From Dehalococcoidia bacterium (lineage in GTDB: Bacteria; Chloroflexota; Dehalococcoidia; Bin125), in contig JAJDYG010000011.1 in NCBI GenBank assembly GCA_022822855.1, forward strand, positions 62,001-126,000: 64,000 nt of DNA, read 5' to 3'. The notes beneath the pieces are model-generated. The model saw only the letters and a list, made by a program, of their open reading frames with translations, did no database searches and had not been told where the DNA came from. Positions 45,938 through 54,333 of the stretch are shown in pieces. The position numbers were made by a program, and so were the translations under genes. The stretch's first letter is position 1. Every line of letters starts with the position of its first letter.

Positions 45938-46309
45938 CAGATTCTCCATTGAGGTCCCAGCGAGCGTTCGAGACACGTAACCGCTGTCAGGCCATCGAGG
46001 AGTCCAGCGTCGATTCTTCGTCCGGATGGCGTCGAACAATAGGGCAATGCCCTGAAGCACGGATCCCGCAACCAATAGGTAGAACTCGTCCGTTGCAACC
46101 GCTGCGATTCGCCCCGCCCTCATTGGTTACCCAAACGGCAGAAGCGGCAAGTTGTCCTCGCGATACAGCGCCCGGTTAGCCAAGCTCGCCGTCGCCATCA
46201 CCCCTCCCCCACAACCCATATGTTCGCCGACACATTCCATCTCCTCAACCCGACCCAAATCCCGATACCATCAGAACACAAGTACTGCCATACCGCAAAG
46301 GAGCGCCCC
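45938..46309. other. Intergenic region without a supported gene
   Basis: Nothing convincing. A minus-strand ORF around 45911-46123 would encode a 70-residue product with one hydrophobic stretch (EFYLLVAGSVLQGIALLF), but it has no ribosome site and unclear start. Base composition is lower in GC than flanking genes, consistent with decayed sequence beside the HNH remnant. Confidence 0.35.
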
Positions 46310-46636
46310 GTGCCCAACCCCTACCACTACCGATCCACCATCAACCGACTCACCCGCCTCACAGGTCCGTCGCATCCCGGATACATCCGCCTCCGCGCCG
46401 TCATCTCGCTCCTGCGCGAGCTGTCACCGGCCAATCCACGATCAGCCGCCAACAACCAGATGCTCCAGGCCGTGGATCCCTACGAGTTCGCCCGACACAA
46501 GCTCCGCGACCTCTACGACCGCGCCGACCTCACCAAGACCTCCCCCCTTGGGGAAGGTGCCCCGCACCTGTGCGGGGCGGAGGGGGCCGCCTTCGCCGGG
46601 GAGAAATCACCTGAGGAAGACGACGACCCCTTGTAA
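46310..46636 (+). CDS. Hypothetical protein with repeat-derived C-terminus
   Basis: 108 residues from GTG 46310 with AAGGAG seven bases upstream. The N-terminal 75 residues (PNPYHYRSTINRLTRLTGPS onward) form Arg-rich helices. The C-terminal 30 residues (TSPLGEGAPHLCGAEGAAFA) are translated from a copy of the palindromic GC-rich repeat, so the repeat has probably extended or replaced the original end. No family recognised. Confidence 0.5.
   Translation: MPNPYHYRSTINRLTRLTGPSHPGYIRLRAVISLLRELSPANPRSAANNQMLQAVDPYEFARHKLRDLYDRADLTKTSPLGEGAPHLCGAEGAAFAGEKSPEEDDDPL
46541..46590. repeat. Palindromic GC-rich repeat, copy 2
   Basis: CCCCCCTTGGGGAAGG ... GCGGAGGGGGCC, inside the end of the ORF at 46310. 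Confidence 0.5.
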
Positions 46637-46718
46637 CCGTCACCTCCCCCAACCTCGCGTTTTTCTTTTTTTCCTGAGCGACCACCCGTCTCCAGCCTCG
46701 CCATGCCCGTTCCCCGCT

Positions 46719-46764
46719 TCCCCCTCTGGGGGGAAGCTGCCGAAGGCTGAGGGGGGGCTCCCCC
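46719..46764. repeat. Palindromic GC-rich repeat, copy 3
   Basis: CCCCCTCTGGGGGGAAGCTG, then CCGAAGGCTGAGGGGGGG; nearly the same as the copy at 61727. Confidence 0.6.
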
Positions 46765-46831
46765 ACACACGCAAGAACCCTCCGTGAACCTCGGACCCTA
46801 TCTCCTACGTGCACAGGCCCAGTCAACCGTC

Positions 46832-47809
46832 CTAGTCGAACGCCGGCAAGACCTCGTTGACGACACGGTCGTACATCGCCTGCTGGTCGTAGCCCACCAG
46901 ACGCAGCGTGATCGTCGTCGCCCCGGCATCGATGTACCGCTGGATGTCGCCGATGCACTGCTCCGGCGTCCCCATCGCCACCCACAGGCCCAGCGCCTCG
47001 TCGGTGTAGGTCGTCGTGTAGTACGCCTCGAGGTAGCGACGCGACTCATCCAGCGCCGCCTGCCGATCGTCGTTGACGTTGATGTTGTAGTACACGCACG
47101 TCTCGAAATCGCCCGGCAGCTCCCGACCCTCCTCGCCCGCATAGCGATGGATGTCGGCCAGGTACTCCTCAACGATCGCCGGAGGTTGGAACGTCGTCAT
47201 CCAGCCATCCCCAAGCCGAGCCGTCCGCCGCAATCCAGCCTCGCGGTTGCGCTTCAGGTCCGGCCGAGGATTCGACGTCACCCAGATCGGCACCGGCCGC
47301 TGCACCGACCGAGGCTCAATCGTCACGTTGTCGAAGTCGTTGTACTCGCCGTGATACGAGACATCGTCCTCCGAGGTCAGCAACCGCATCACCTCGATCG
47401 CCTCCTCCATCCGCTTCATTCGCGACTCTGGCGCCACGCAGAACGCATCGAACTCGTGCAGCATGTCCCCGCCGCCCGGCGCAGCCTGCCCCATGCAGGC
47501 TGCGAAGATCGTCCGACCGCTGGACATGAAGTCGAGCGACGCCCACTGGTAGGCCAGCAGCAGCCCGTCGCGCAGCGGCGTCGAGGCAAAGCAGGCCGGC
47601 CCAATCCGGACCCGCTCCGTCACCACCGCCAGCGCGCCCATCAGAGTCAGCGCGTCCAATCGAGGCTTCGCAAGGATCGAGTCTCCAACCCAGATACTGT
47701 CCCAGCGCTCATCCGAGTCCGCCCGCTGAGCCAGCGCAATCATGTCATCAAGAGTCGAAGCCCCCGTCACAACGCCCCGATTCGAAAGTGTCAGTCCGAA
47801 GTTGACCAT
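46832..47809 (-). CDS. LLM-class flavin-dependent oxidoreductase (bacterial luciferase-like)
   Basis: 325 residues from ATG 47809. The TIM-barrel family is shown by FGLTLSNRGVVTG, DSIWVGDSILAKPRLDAL, GALAVVTERVRIGPACFAST, YGEF-type HGEYNDFDNV and ARLGDGWMTTF. It uses FMNH2 or F420 for monooxygenation or hydride transfer; the cofactor cannot be fixed. Paralog of 51104-52066 along the whole length. Such enzymes are greatly expanded in SAR202-type Chloroflexota, where oxidation of recalcitrant organics has been proposed. Confidence 0.86.
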   Translation of the reverse strand: MVNFGLTLSNRGVVTGASTLDDMIALAQRADSDERWDSIWVGDSILAKPRLDALTLMGALAVVTERVRIGPACFASTPLRDGLLLAYQWASLDFMSSGRTIFAACMGQAAPGGGDMLHEFDAFCVAPESRMKRMEEAIEVMRLLTSEDDVSYHGEYNDFDNVTIEPRSVQRPVPIWVTSNPRPDLKRNREAGLRRTARLGDGWMTTFQPPAIVEEYLADIHRYAGEEGRELPGDFETCVYYNINVNDDRQAALDESRRYLEAYYTTTYTDEALGLWVAMGTPEQCIGDIQRYIDAGATTITLRLVGYDQQAMYDRVVNEVLPAFD

Positions 47810-48377
47810 CAAGATCCCTCCCTGCCTGTCCCAGCAGGATAGGCCGGGCAGTCTGCCGGATCGCGACCCCACCCGTCCGCACGATCCAGCCCGCCGGAAC
47901 CCACATTCCCCTGCCCCATGCCACCACCTCCACGCCTTGCACCCGGCGCTCCGTCCACGAGACCTACAACCCAACAGACGAAGCGCAGATTGAGACTGCT
48001 TGTGCTGGGATAGGAGACTCAAGCAGTTCCCCAGACCCATCATCACCGCTTTGGCTGCTGCACTTCCTTGGAAGACGATCGTGGGAATACTGTGCAAAAC
48101 CTGTGTGAACTGCATGTCATTGAGCCGAACACGCGCCGGTTCAACCGGATTCGTCCTATACATTCCTGTTGCCGTTTTAGATCGAGAACAGTGTGCGCGT
48201 ACGGAGACGATTCCTCGTGTGTCACCGGGATCCAACGATCACAGCGTTTTCGCTCACCCTCATGCCCGTCTGCGCACGCCAAGACTGTTCCGCAGCGATC
48301 CAGCTTCTCTCGACCGGCTGGACCGCGCCCGGCCAATTCCAATCGGATATCGCTGTTCGGCACAGCGAGCCGGTCAC
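47810..48377. other. Long intergenic region before the peroxidase gene
   Basis: About 570 bases between divergent genes. No ORF with support; the open frame joined to the peroxidase is not coding-like before the signal peptide. It presumably holds both promoters, but no convincing -35/-10 pair was found. Confidence 0.35.
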
Positions 48378-51110
48378 ATGAGTCCATTCACACCGTCATT
48401 GGCACCAATTGCCAGGCTGGGCTGGGGATCGCTGATCGCAACCGCCCTGGCGGGCCTTGCAGGGCTGACGGTGTTCGCGTTGCTCTCTCTGCCCGCGAAT
48501 GCACAGGAACGCTTCGTGACGGCAAGTGTCCCTGGCGCGCCCATCCAGGGCCAGCAGATCTGGACCTCCACGATGACTGTCGGCTCGAATGGCCGCATGC
48601 TCGGCTTCGGCGAATTCGGCGGTCCACAGGCCGGCGATCTCACCCGGGCAACGTTCTCCTGGCGAGGAATGACCTACACAGTGACCAACCTGTGGTACAA
48701 CCGAACACCTCGCAGTGCCGAGAGTTGGAGCGTTGTGTTCGACATCTCGCCCCCGCTCTTGTTGCAAGCAGAGGAGTACGGGTGCCTGGCGTTGCGGCTG
48801 GGTGACCTCTGGCTCAATCTCGCCGACGCGCAGGGCAACGGCCGCCAGTTCTTCTGGTACGAGATCGATCTCCGGTGGAGCAACGGAGACGCGATCGAGG
48901 TTGGCCTGCGGCAGTTTCCCGATTCCTTCGAAGCTCGCTCGATTTCTGGTTGGCGCAATAACTTGCTGCGTCCCGAACTGGGCATGGCAGAGACACAGTT
49001 ACTGCGTAAGGCGCCGGTTGCCTTCGACTTCGCAATGTCTGGAGCGATGCAGGACGAACTGCCCGACGCTCGCTTGATCAGCAATGAACTGCATGCCCAG
49101 CACGAGTCAGCGCCGAATGCGGTGGGGGCCACCGACATGCTCTGGCAATGGGGGCAGTTCCTCGATCACGACATCAGTCTGACTCCTTCGACGATCACTT
49201 CGTCTAGAGACTCAATCCCAATTCCACGCGGAGATCCGGAGTTTGACCCGTTCAATACCGGCCTGCGCGCCATCCCGTTCAACCGCTCAGTCTTCGACAC
49301 GCAGACCGGTCAGGCTCCCGACAATCCACGGCAACAGACGAACCTGATCACTGCGTTCATCGACGCGTCAAACGTCTACGGATCCTCGAACGATCGGCTG
49401 AACCGACTGCGCGCCCATGATGGCAGCGGCAGGCTCAGCACGACCGGCAACGGCTTGTTCCTACCGCCTAATCCGCCTGGACTTGAGATCGACGACGGCG
49501 GCAGACCGCGCAGCGGCCTGTTTCTCGCTGGCGACCTCCGCGTCAACGAGCAGGTGATCTTGACCGCCATGCATACGCTCTTTGTGCGCGAGCACAACCG
49601 CCTGGCAGAGGAAATCGCCAACGAATGGCCCGGCCTGAGCGGGCATGAAGTCTTCGAACTGGCCCGCAAGATCGTGGGCGCGCAGATGCAGGTCATCACC
49701 TACCAGGAGTTTCTGCCGTTGCTGCTCGGTCCCGGAGCCATCGGTCCGTACGAGGGCTACGACCCGCAGGTCGATCCCGGCATCGCCAACGAGTTCTCGA
49801 CTGCAGCGTTCCGGGTCGGGCACACAATGCTCTCGCCGCGGGTGATGATGATCGACTCGGATGGCCAGGTCCAGGAAGTCCCGCTGGCCGAGTTCTTCTT
49901 CAATCCACCGACCATTCGAGAGGAGGGCATCGAGGTCTTTCTGCGCGGCATCTCCACGCAACGCGCGCAGGAAATCGACCTGGCCGTCGTCGACCAGGTG
50001 CGCAACCTGCTCTTCGGACCTCCCGGCAGCACGGGGCGCGACCTGGCCGCATTGAACATTCAGCGTGGGCGTGATCATGGACTGCCCCGCTACAACATGG
50101 TGCGCGGTGCGTACGGACTGCCGGCAGTCAACAGCTTTGCCGAAATCACTTCGGACGCGGCCGTACAGCAGGCCCTGGAACTCGTTTACGGCGATGTCGA
50201 TGACCTCGACCTCTGGACTGCAGGTTTGGCCGAAGACCACGTCCCGGGCGCTATGGTCGGAGAGACCTTCCGAACGATCATCGCTGAACAGTTTCGCCGC
50301 CTGCGCGATGGCGATCGGTTCTGGTTCGAGAACGATCCCTATTTCATCGCCAATCCCGAACTGCTGGATGAAGTGACGATGACGACGCTTGCCGAAATCA
50401 TCCGCCGCAACACGCGAATCGAGGACGAAATCGACGACAACGTGTTCGGCGGTCCGCTTCCTAGCGTCAGCCTGTCCGCCCCCACCATGCAACAGATCGA
50501 GGGCGCCGCCATCGAGTTCAGGCTCTCTCGCAGTGGTCCAACCACGAAGCGCCTTCGCGTGGAAGTCCGGATCGGTGAAACCGGCGCCATGCTGGGTGAT
50601 CGCCCGGACACGCAGGGCCACGTCACGTTCATGTCCGGAAGTGAGTCAGCGACCCTCGTTGTGGAAACCAGTGACGACTCCAATCCCGAATCTGACAGCA
50701 CAATCCTGGTGACCCTGGAACAATCCGATGCCTTTGAGTTTCAGCCGGGGTTTGCAGAAGCAGAAATCGTCGTGCTAGACGACGACAGCCTCGAGCTGCG
50801 TATCGAGCCGGGTCTCAACGTCATTCGTTGGACTGGGCGAGATGGCGTCGAGATCGCCTCGGCGTTGTCCGCTAACGGCGACGCCGATCTGCGGGAGTAC
50901 ATCGTCGCAATCCACCAATGGGATGAACAACTGGACCGGTGGTTCTCATACTTCCCGACGCTTGAACCGATTCCCGAGCTCCGAAGCGCCAACACCCTGC
51001 GGACATTGTTGGCCGGCCACACGTATCAACTCCGAGCAACGGAGTCCTTCATCTGGAGAATCCCCAAGCCGGATTCGCCGGTTGCGTCGGTTGATGCTCA
51101 GGATCAGTAA
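48378..51110 (+). CDS. Secreted animal-type haem peroxidase with Calx-beta domain
   Basis: 910 residues from ATG 48378, chosen because a signal peptide follows (GSLIATALAGLAGLTVFALL ... ANAQE). An N-terminal beta-rich module (30-185) is followed by the An_peroxidase domain: QWGQFLDHDISL (distal His, about 264), REHNRLAEEI (about 404), AFRVGHTMLSP (proximal His, about 482) and RGRDHGLPRYN (about 562). Then a Calx-beta domain (about 698-808, Asp-rich ends EVRIGETGAML and EIVVLDDDS) and a C-terminal 100-residue beta domain. The enzyme would use H2O2 outside the cell to oxidise halides or phenols. Ends 7 bases into the convergent LLM gene. Confidence 0.88.
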   Translation: MSPFTPSLAPIARLGWGSLIATALAGLAGLTVFALLSLPANAQERFVTASVPGAPIQGQQIWTSTMTVGSNGRMLGFGEFGGPQAGDLTRATFSWRGMTYTVTNLWYNRTPRSAESWSVVFDISPPLLLQAEEYGCLALRLGDLWLNLADAQGNGRQFFWYEIDLRWSNGDAIEVGLRQFPDSFEARSISGWRNNLLRPELGMAETQLLRKAPVAFDFAMSGAMQDELPDARLISNELHAQHESAPNAVGATDMLWQWGQFLDHDISLTPSTITSSRDSIPIPRGDPEFDPFNTGLRAIPFNRSVFDTQTGQAPDNPRQQTNLITAFIDASNVYGSSNDRLNRLRAHDGSGRLSTTGNGLFLPPNPPGLEIDDGGRPRSGLFLAGDLRVNEQVILTAMHTLFVREHNRLAEEIANEWPGLSGHEVFELARKIVGAQMQVITYQEFLPLLLGPGAIGPYEGYDPQVDPGIANEFSTAAFRVGHTMLSPRVMMIDSDGQVQEVPLAEFFFNPPTIREEGIEVFLRGISTQRAQEIDLAVVDQVRNLLFGPPGSTGRDLAALNIQRGRDHGLPRYNMVRGAYGLPAVNSFAEITSDAAVQQALELVYGDVDDLDLWTAGLAEDHVPGAMVGETFRTIIAEQFRRLRDGDRFWFENDPYFIANPELLDEVTMTTLAEIIRRNTRIEDEIDDNVFGGPLPSVSLSAPTMQQIEGAAIEFRLSRSGPTTKRLRVEVRIGETGAMLGDRPDTQGHVTFMSGSESATLVVETSDDSNPESDSTILVTLEQSDAFEFQPGFAEAEIVVLDDDSLELRIEPGLNVIRWTGRDGVEIASALSANGDADLREYIVAIHQWDEQLDRWFSYFPTLEPIPELRSANTLRTLLAGHTYQLRATESFIWRIPKPDSPVASVDAQDQ

Positions 51111-52066
51111 GTAAACGCCGGCAGCACTTCCTCCGAGATCCGCCGATACTGTGTCGTCTGGTCGCCACTGCAAATCCGCAACAGCACCGTCGTCGCCCCC
51201 GCCTCGATGTATCGTTGGATGTCCTCGACCGCCTGTTCGGCCGGTCCGTAGGAACACCACCGACGGACCATCGCCTCCGAGTGGTCGAGGAAGTAGTAAT
51301 CGTCGAGAAACCGTTTCGCCTCGGCAAACGCCGCGTCCCGGTCATCGTCAATCATCACCGAGTGAAAGGCGACCACGTCGAAATCATCCGGCAGCACGCG
51401 CCCGGCCTCCTCCGCGTATCCGCGGATCTCCGCGAGGTACTCGCCGAGCAGCTCCGGAGTCAGCGTGGTCGACATCCAGCCATCGCCAAGCCTGGCCACC
51501 CGGCTCAGCCCGCGCTCACGGTTGCGCGCATCGTTGGGATTCGGGTTGGAGACAATCAAAATCGGGATCGGCCGCTGGACCGAGCGAGGCTCGATCGTCA
51601 GGCTGTCGAAGTCGTTGTACTTGCCGTGATAGGAGACATCGTCCTGGGAGGTCAGCAGGCGGATGATCTCGACCGCCTCCTCCATCCGCCCCGACCGAGT
51701 CACAGCCGGGACGCAGAAGTGTTCAAACTCGGAGTTATCGGCGGCCCCCATGCAGGCGGCAAAGGTCAGGCGGCCGTTGGAGATCACATCGATCGCCGCC
51801 AGTTGATACGCCAGCAGCGTCGCCGGACGCACCGGAGTCGTGGCAAAGCACCCGGGCCCAATCCGAACCCGCTCAGTCCGAGCCGCCAGAGCGCTCATCA
51901 GGGACAGGGCATCCAGTCGAGGTTTGGCCGTAATCGAATCCCCAACCCAGACCGAATCCCAGCGAGCATCCCCGTCCACAAGCCGGGTCAGCTCATACAT
52001 CTCCGCAAGCGAAGAATCCCCGGTCACCACCCCCCGGTTGGTCAGAGTCAGCCCAAACTTGTTCAC
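51104..52066 (-). CDS. LLM-class flavin-dependent oxidoreductase
   Basis: 320 residues from GTG 52066, overlapping the upstream hydrolase stop by 4 bases (GTGA). Barrel motifs FGLTLTNRGVVTG, WDSVWVGDSITAKPRLDALS, ARTERVRIGPGCFATTPVR and RLGDGWMSTTL match the gene at 46832. It forms an operon with the alpha/beta hydrolase and the 416-residue LLM gene upstream, suggesting an oxygenase-plus-hydrolase degradation route. Confidence 0.86.
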   Translation of the reverse strand: MNKFGLTLTNRGVVTGDSSLAEMYELTRLVDGDARWDSVWVGDSITAKPRLDALSLMSALAARTERVRIGPGCFATTPVRPATLLAYQLAAIDVISNGRLTFAACMGAADNSEFEHFCVPAVTRSGRMEEAVEIIRLLTSQDDVSYHGKYNDFDSLTIEPRSVQRPIPILIVSNPNPNDARNRERGLSRVARLGDGWMSTTLTPELLGEYLAEIRGYAEEAGRVLPDDFDVVAFHSVMIDDDRDAAFAEAKRFLDDYYFLDHSEAMVRRWCSYGPAEQAVEDIQRYIEAGATTVLLRICSGDQTTQYRRISEEVLPAFTY

Positions 52067-52857
52067 GCCGTCACACCCTCGAGGGCAAAGCCCCGCACCA
52101 GGTCGGCGAGAGCGCCCGGGATCTCCAGGTCGGCGATGTGCCCGGAATCGGCCAACTGTACCGACTGCGCCCCCGGGATCGCCGCTCGCCAGATGTCGCC
52201 CATCTCCGTTGCCACGATGTTGTCGTGCTCGGATGTGGCGATCAACGTTCGCGTATCGATCCGCACCAGACGCCGACCGACTCCCGTGTCCGGAATCGGC
52301 CAGAGGAACTTGGCCGAGGCGCGCAGGTCGAGCAGTTCGCCCACGTAGGCGTCCATCGGATCGCGATCGGCCATCAGTAGTTCGGTGCGCTTGTCCGGAT
52401 CGCTGAACAGCACAGCAGTGGGGAAGCCGGGGTGCTGGGCGAACGCGTCCTCGCCCGGGTACTGCTCGGACCACAGACCCAGCGGGTTGACCAACGTCAG
52501 CGACTGCACCGCGTCCGGCCGAATCGCCGCAATCTCCGCGCCGATCCAGGCCCCGATGCTGATCCCGACCACGTGCGCCGAACCAACACCCAGCGTGTTG
52601 AGCAGGTCGACGTTGAAGAGCACGAGATCAAGGCCGTCGTGAGCGCCCGGAAGATCGTCCTTGGCCGGACCCCAACCCGGCTGGTACGGCGCGATCACGC
52701 GGAAGTCATTGGCCAATGCCTCCAGCGCGTCGCCCCAGCGGGGAATCCCCGTGATCGGGTGGAGAAAGAGCAGCGCCGGTGAGTCGGCGTCGCCGCCTTC
52801 CCAGACGTGAGCGGTCTGTCCGCCAGGGCGGAGGTCGAGCGTCTTCAGTTCAGCCAT
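52063..52857 (-). CDS. Alpha/beta-fold hydrolase
   Basis: 264 residues. The oxyanion region is LLFLHPITGIPRWGD, the nucleophile elbow HVVGISIGAWIGAE (Ser), the acid near SEHDNIV, and the base His in DSGHIADLEIP. All triad positions are present, so esterase/lactonase-type hydrolysis is expected. It overlaps both neighbours by a few bases (start with the LLM stop at 52857, stop with the next LLM start), a tight three-gene operon. Confidence 0.82.
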   Translation of the reverse strand: MAELKTLDLRPGGQTAHVWEGGDADSPALLFLHPITGIPRWGDALEALANDFRVIAPYQPGWGPAKDDLPGAHDGLDLVLFNVDLLNTLGVGSAHVVGISIGAWIGAEIAAIRPDAVQSLTLVNPLGLWSEQYPGEDAFAQHPGFPTAVLFSDPDKRTELLMADRDPMDAYVGELLDLRASAKFLWPIPDTGVGRRLVRIDTRTLIATSEHDNIVATEMGDIWRAAIPGAQSVQLADSGHIADLEIPGALADLVRGFALEGVTA

Positions 52858-54107
52858 CAGTTCACTCCTGCGAGTTCGGGTTCAGTCGTTCGTTTCAGTG
52901 GTTCGGTCGCGATCGGGGTCGGCGACCAGTGGTCGTCGTAATCGTCCCACAAGTGTCGCAGACGTGGGATTACCTGCTCAGCAAACAGTCGAGTGCTGCG
53001 CAGGGTCGCGTCGTGCGGCATATCGCCGACGTGGAACACGCCGACCAGGTGGCCGGCGCGCAGCGTTGTCACCAGGTGCTCCAATTGCTCGGTGACCGTC
53101 ACCGGCGAACCGGCGGCCAGCGAGCCGCTGTCGATTCGCTGTTGCCACGTCGGGATGCGCGGCGGAGTTGGATCACCCAGGTCGGCCATCGTTCGCACGG
53201 CGCGTTCGCGGATGCCCCGCTCCGTGCGCCAGCCGGGCGCCTCGGTCCAGCCGGAGAAGTCGCCAAGCGTGTGCCGCGACGTGTAGTCCAGATGCGGCTG
53301 ATACCGCTGCTGCGCCTCCTCATCGGATTCAGCCACCACAATCGTCTGAGAAACCACACCCTGGTACGGATTGCATGGGATTCCTCGCGACTCAACTCGC
53401 GACCAGAATCCTTCCATCGCCGACTGCGCCGGCGCGAATCCGCGAGAGGCGAGACAAACATAGGCGTGACCGTGCCCAGCACAAAAGTCCCACGTCTCCG
53501 ACGAGACGCCGTCCGCGGGAATCCAGACCGGCGGATGCGGCTGCTGAACCGGACGCGGCCAGATGTTCACGTAGCGCAGCTTCGCCGACTCGCCGTTCCA
53601 GGCGAATACGTCCGGATCCGTCCAGGCCCGCAGAATCAGATCGTGGTGCTCGCGGTAGACGCGACGAAACTCCGCCGGATTCGCTCCATAGGCGAAGTTG
53701 GCGTCCATCGGAGTGCCGAGTGGAAATCCAGCCACGATCCGGCCGCCGGAGATCACGTCGAGCATCGCGATCTCCTCCGCCGCCCGCGTCGCCGGACGGT
53801 AGAGCGCAATCGACATGCCCAGCAGAATGATCGCCGCCCGCGACGTTCGCCGCGCCAACGCCGCCGCCATCAATTGAGGCGACGGCATCAGGCCAAAGAC
53901 GTGCTGATGATGCTCGTTGAGCACCAGCCCGTCGAAACCAACGCGCTCGGCGAACTCGAGCTGATCCAGGTATTCGTGATACAGCCGGTGGCCCTCGACC
54001 GGCTCGTACAACCGCGAGTCGGCGTCAACCCACACGGATCGATTGCGCTCACGGAAATCGGCCGGCAAATGCGGCCACGGCATCCCGTGAAACCAGTGGA
54101 ACTTCAC
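52857..54107 (-). CDS. LLM-class flavin-dependent monooxygenase (416 aa type)
   Basis: 416 residues. Longer LLM subtype with FHWFHGMPWPHLPADF at the N-terminus, GFDGLVLNEHHQHVFGLMPS, EEIAMLDVISGGRIVAGFPLG, then PHPPVWIPADG. This resembles the alkanal monooxygenase-like family with the conserved Glu-His-His (NEHH). Paralog of 54334-55572. First gene of the hydrolase/LLM operon. Probably uses reduced FMN and O2; substrate unknown. Confidence 0.87.
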   Translation of the reverse strand: MKFHWFHGMPWPHLPADFRERNRSVWVDADSRLYEPVEGHRLYHEYLDQLEFAERVGFDGLVLNEHHQHVFGLMPSPQLMAAALARRTSRAAIILLGMSIALYRPATRAAEEIAMLDVISGGRIVAGFPLGTPMDANFAYGANPAEFRRVYREHHDLILRAWTDPDVFAWNGESAKLRYVNIWPRPVQQPHPPVWIPADGVSSETWDFCAGHGHAYVCLASRGFAPAQSAMEGFWSRVESRGIPCNPYQGVVSQTIVVAESDEEAQQRYQPHLDYTSRHTLGDFSGWTEAPGWRTERGIRERAVRTMADLGDPTPPRIPTWQQRIDSGSLAAGSPVTVTEQLEHLVTTLRAGHLVGVFHVGDMPHDATLRSTRLFAEQVIPRLRHLWDDYDDHWSPTPIATEPLKRTTEPELAGVN

Positions 54108-54178
54108 CGGATCAGTCCGAAGAGTCCATCGCTGCTGATCACCATTTGCGAGTAGGTCACGTTAATCACGAGGCAAGA

Positions 54179-54222
54179 GCTCCCCCCTTTGGGGGAGCCG
54201 TCGCAAAGCGACTGAGGGGGCT
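54179..54222. repeat. Palindromic GC-rich repeat, copy 4
   Basis: CTCCCCCCTTTGGGGGAGCC, then GTCGCAAAGCGACTGAGGGGG; inner GTCGC/GCGAC stem plus outer CCCCC/GGGGG. Confidence 0.6.
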
Positions 54223-54266
54223 CGGCTCCCACAGTCAGATTCGCTAACGTCCGCAGCTCGCAGAGA

Positions 54267-54310
54267 GGCCCCCTCCGCCCCTCCGGGCCACCTCCCCCAG
54301 AGGGGGAGGT
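54267..54310. repeat. Palindromic GC-rich repeat, copy 5 (inverted)
   Basis: GGCCCCCTCCGCCCCTCC and CTCCCCCAGAGGGGGAGG; second copy in the same gap, opposite orientation to copy 4, so the pair could fold into a long hairpin after the LLM gene. Confidence 0.55.
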
Positions 54311-54333
54311 CTTCGCCAGGTCGAGGCATCCGC

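Noticed and set aside
45911..46123. 70-residue minus-strand ORF with one hydrophobic stretch
   Set aside because: No ribosome site, no family, and it lies in decayed sequence; kept only as a note in the intergenic entry.
48000..48377. N-terminal extension of the peroxidase to base 48000
   Set aside because: The signal peptide begins after ATG 48378; upstream codons lack coding character.
52779..54155. Long plus-strand frames opposite the LLM oxidoreductases (also 54403-55641)
   Set aside because: Arg/His/Leu-rich antisense shadows of genes with clear family motifs.
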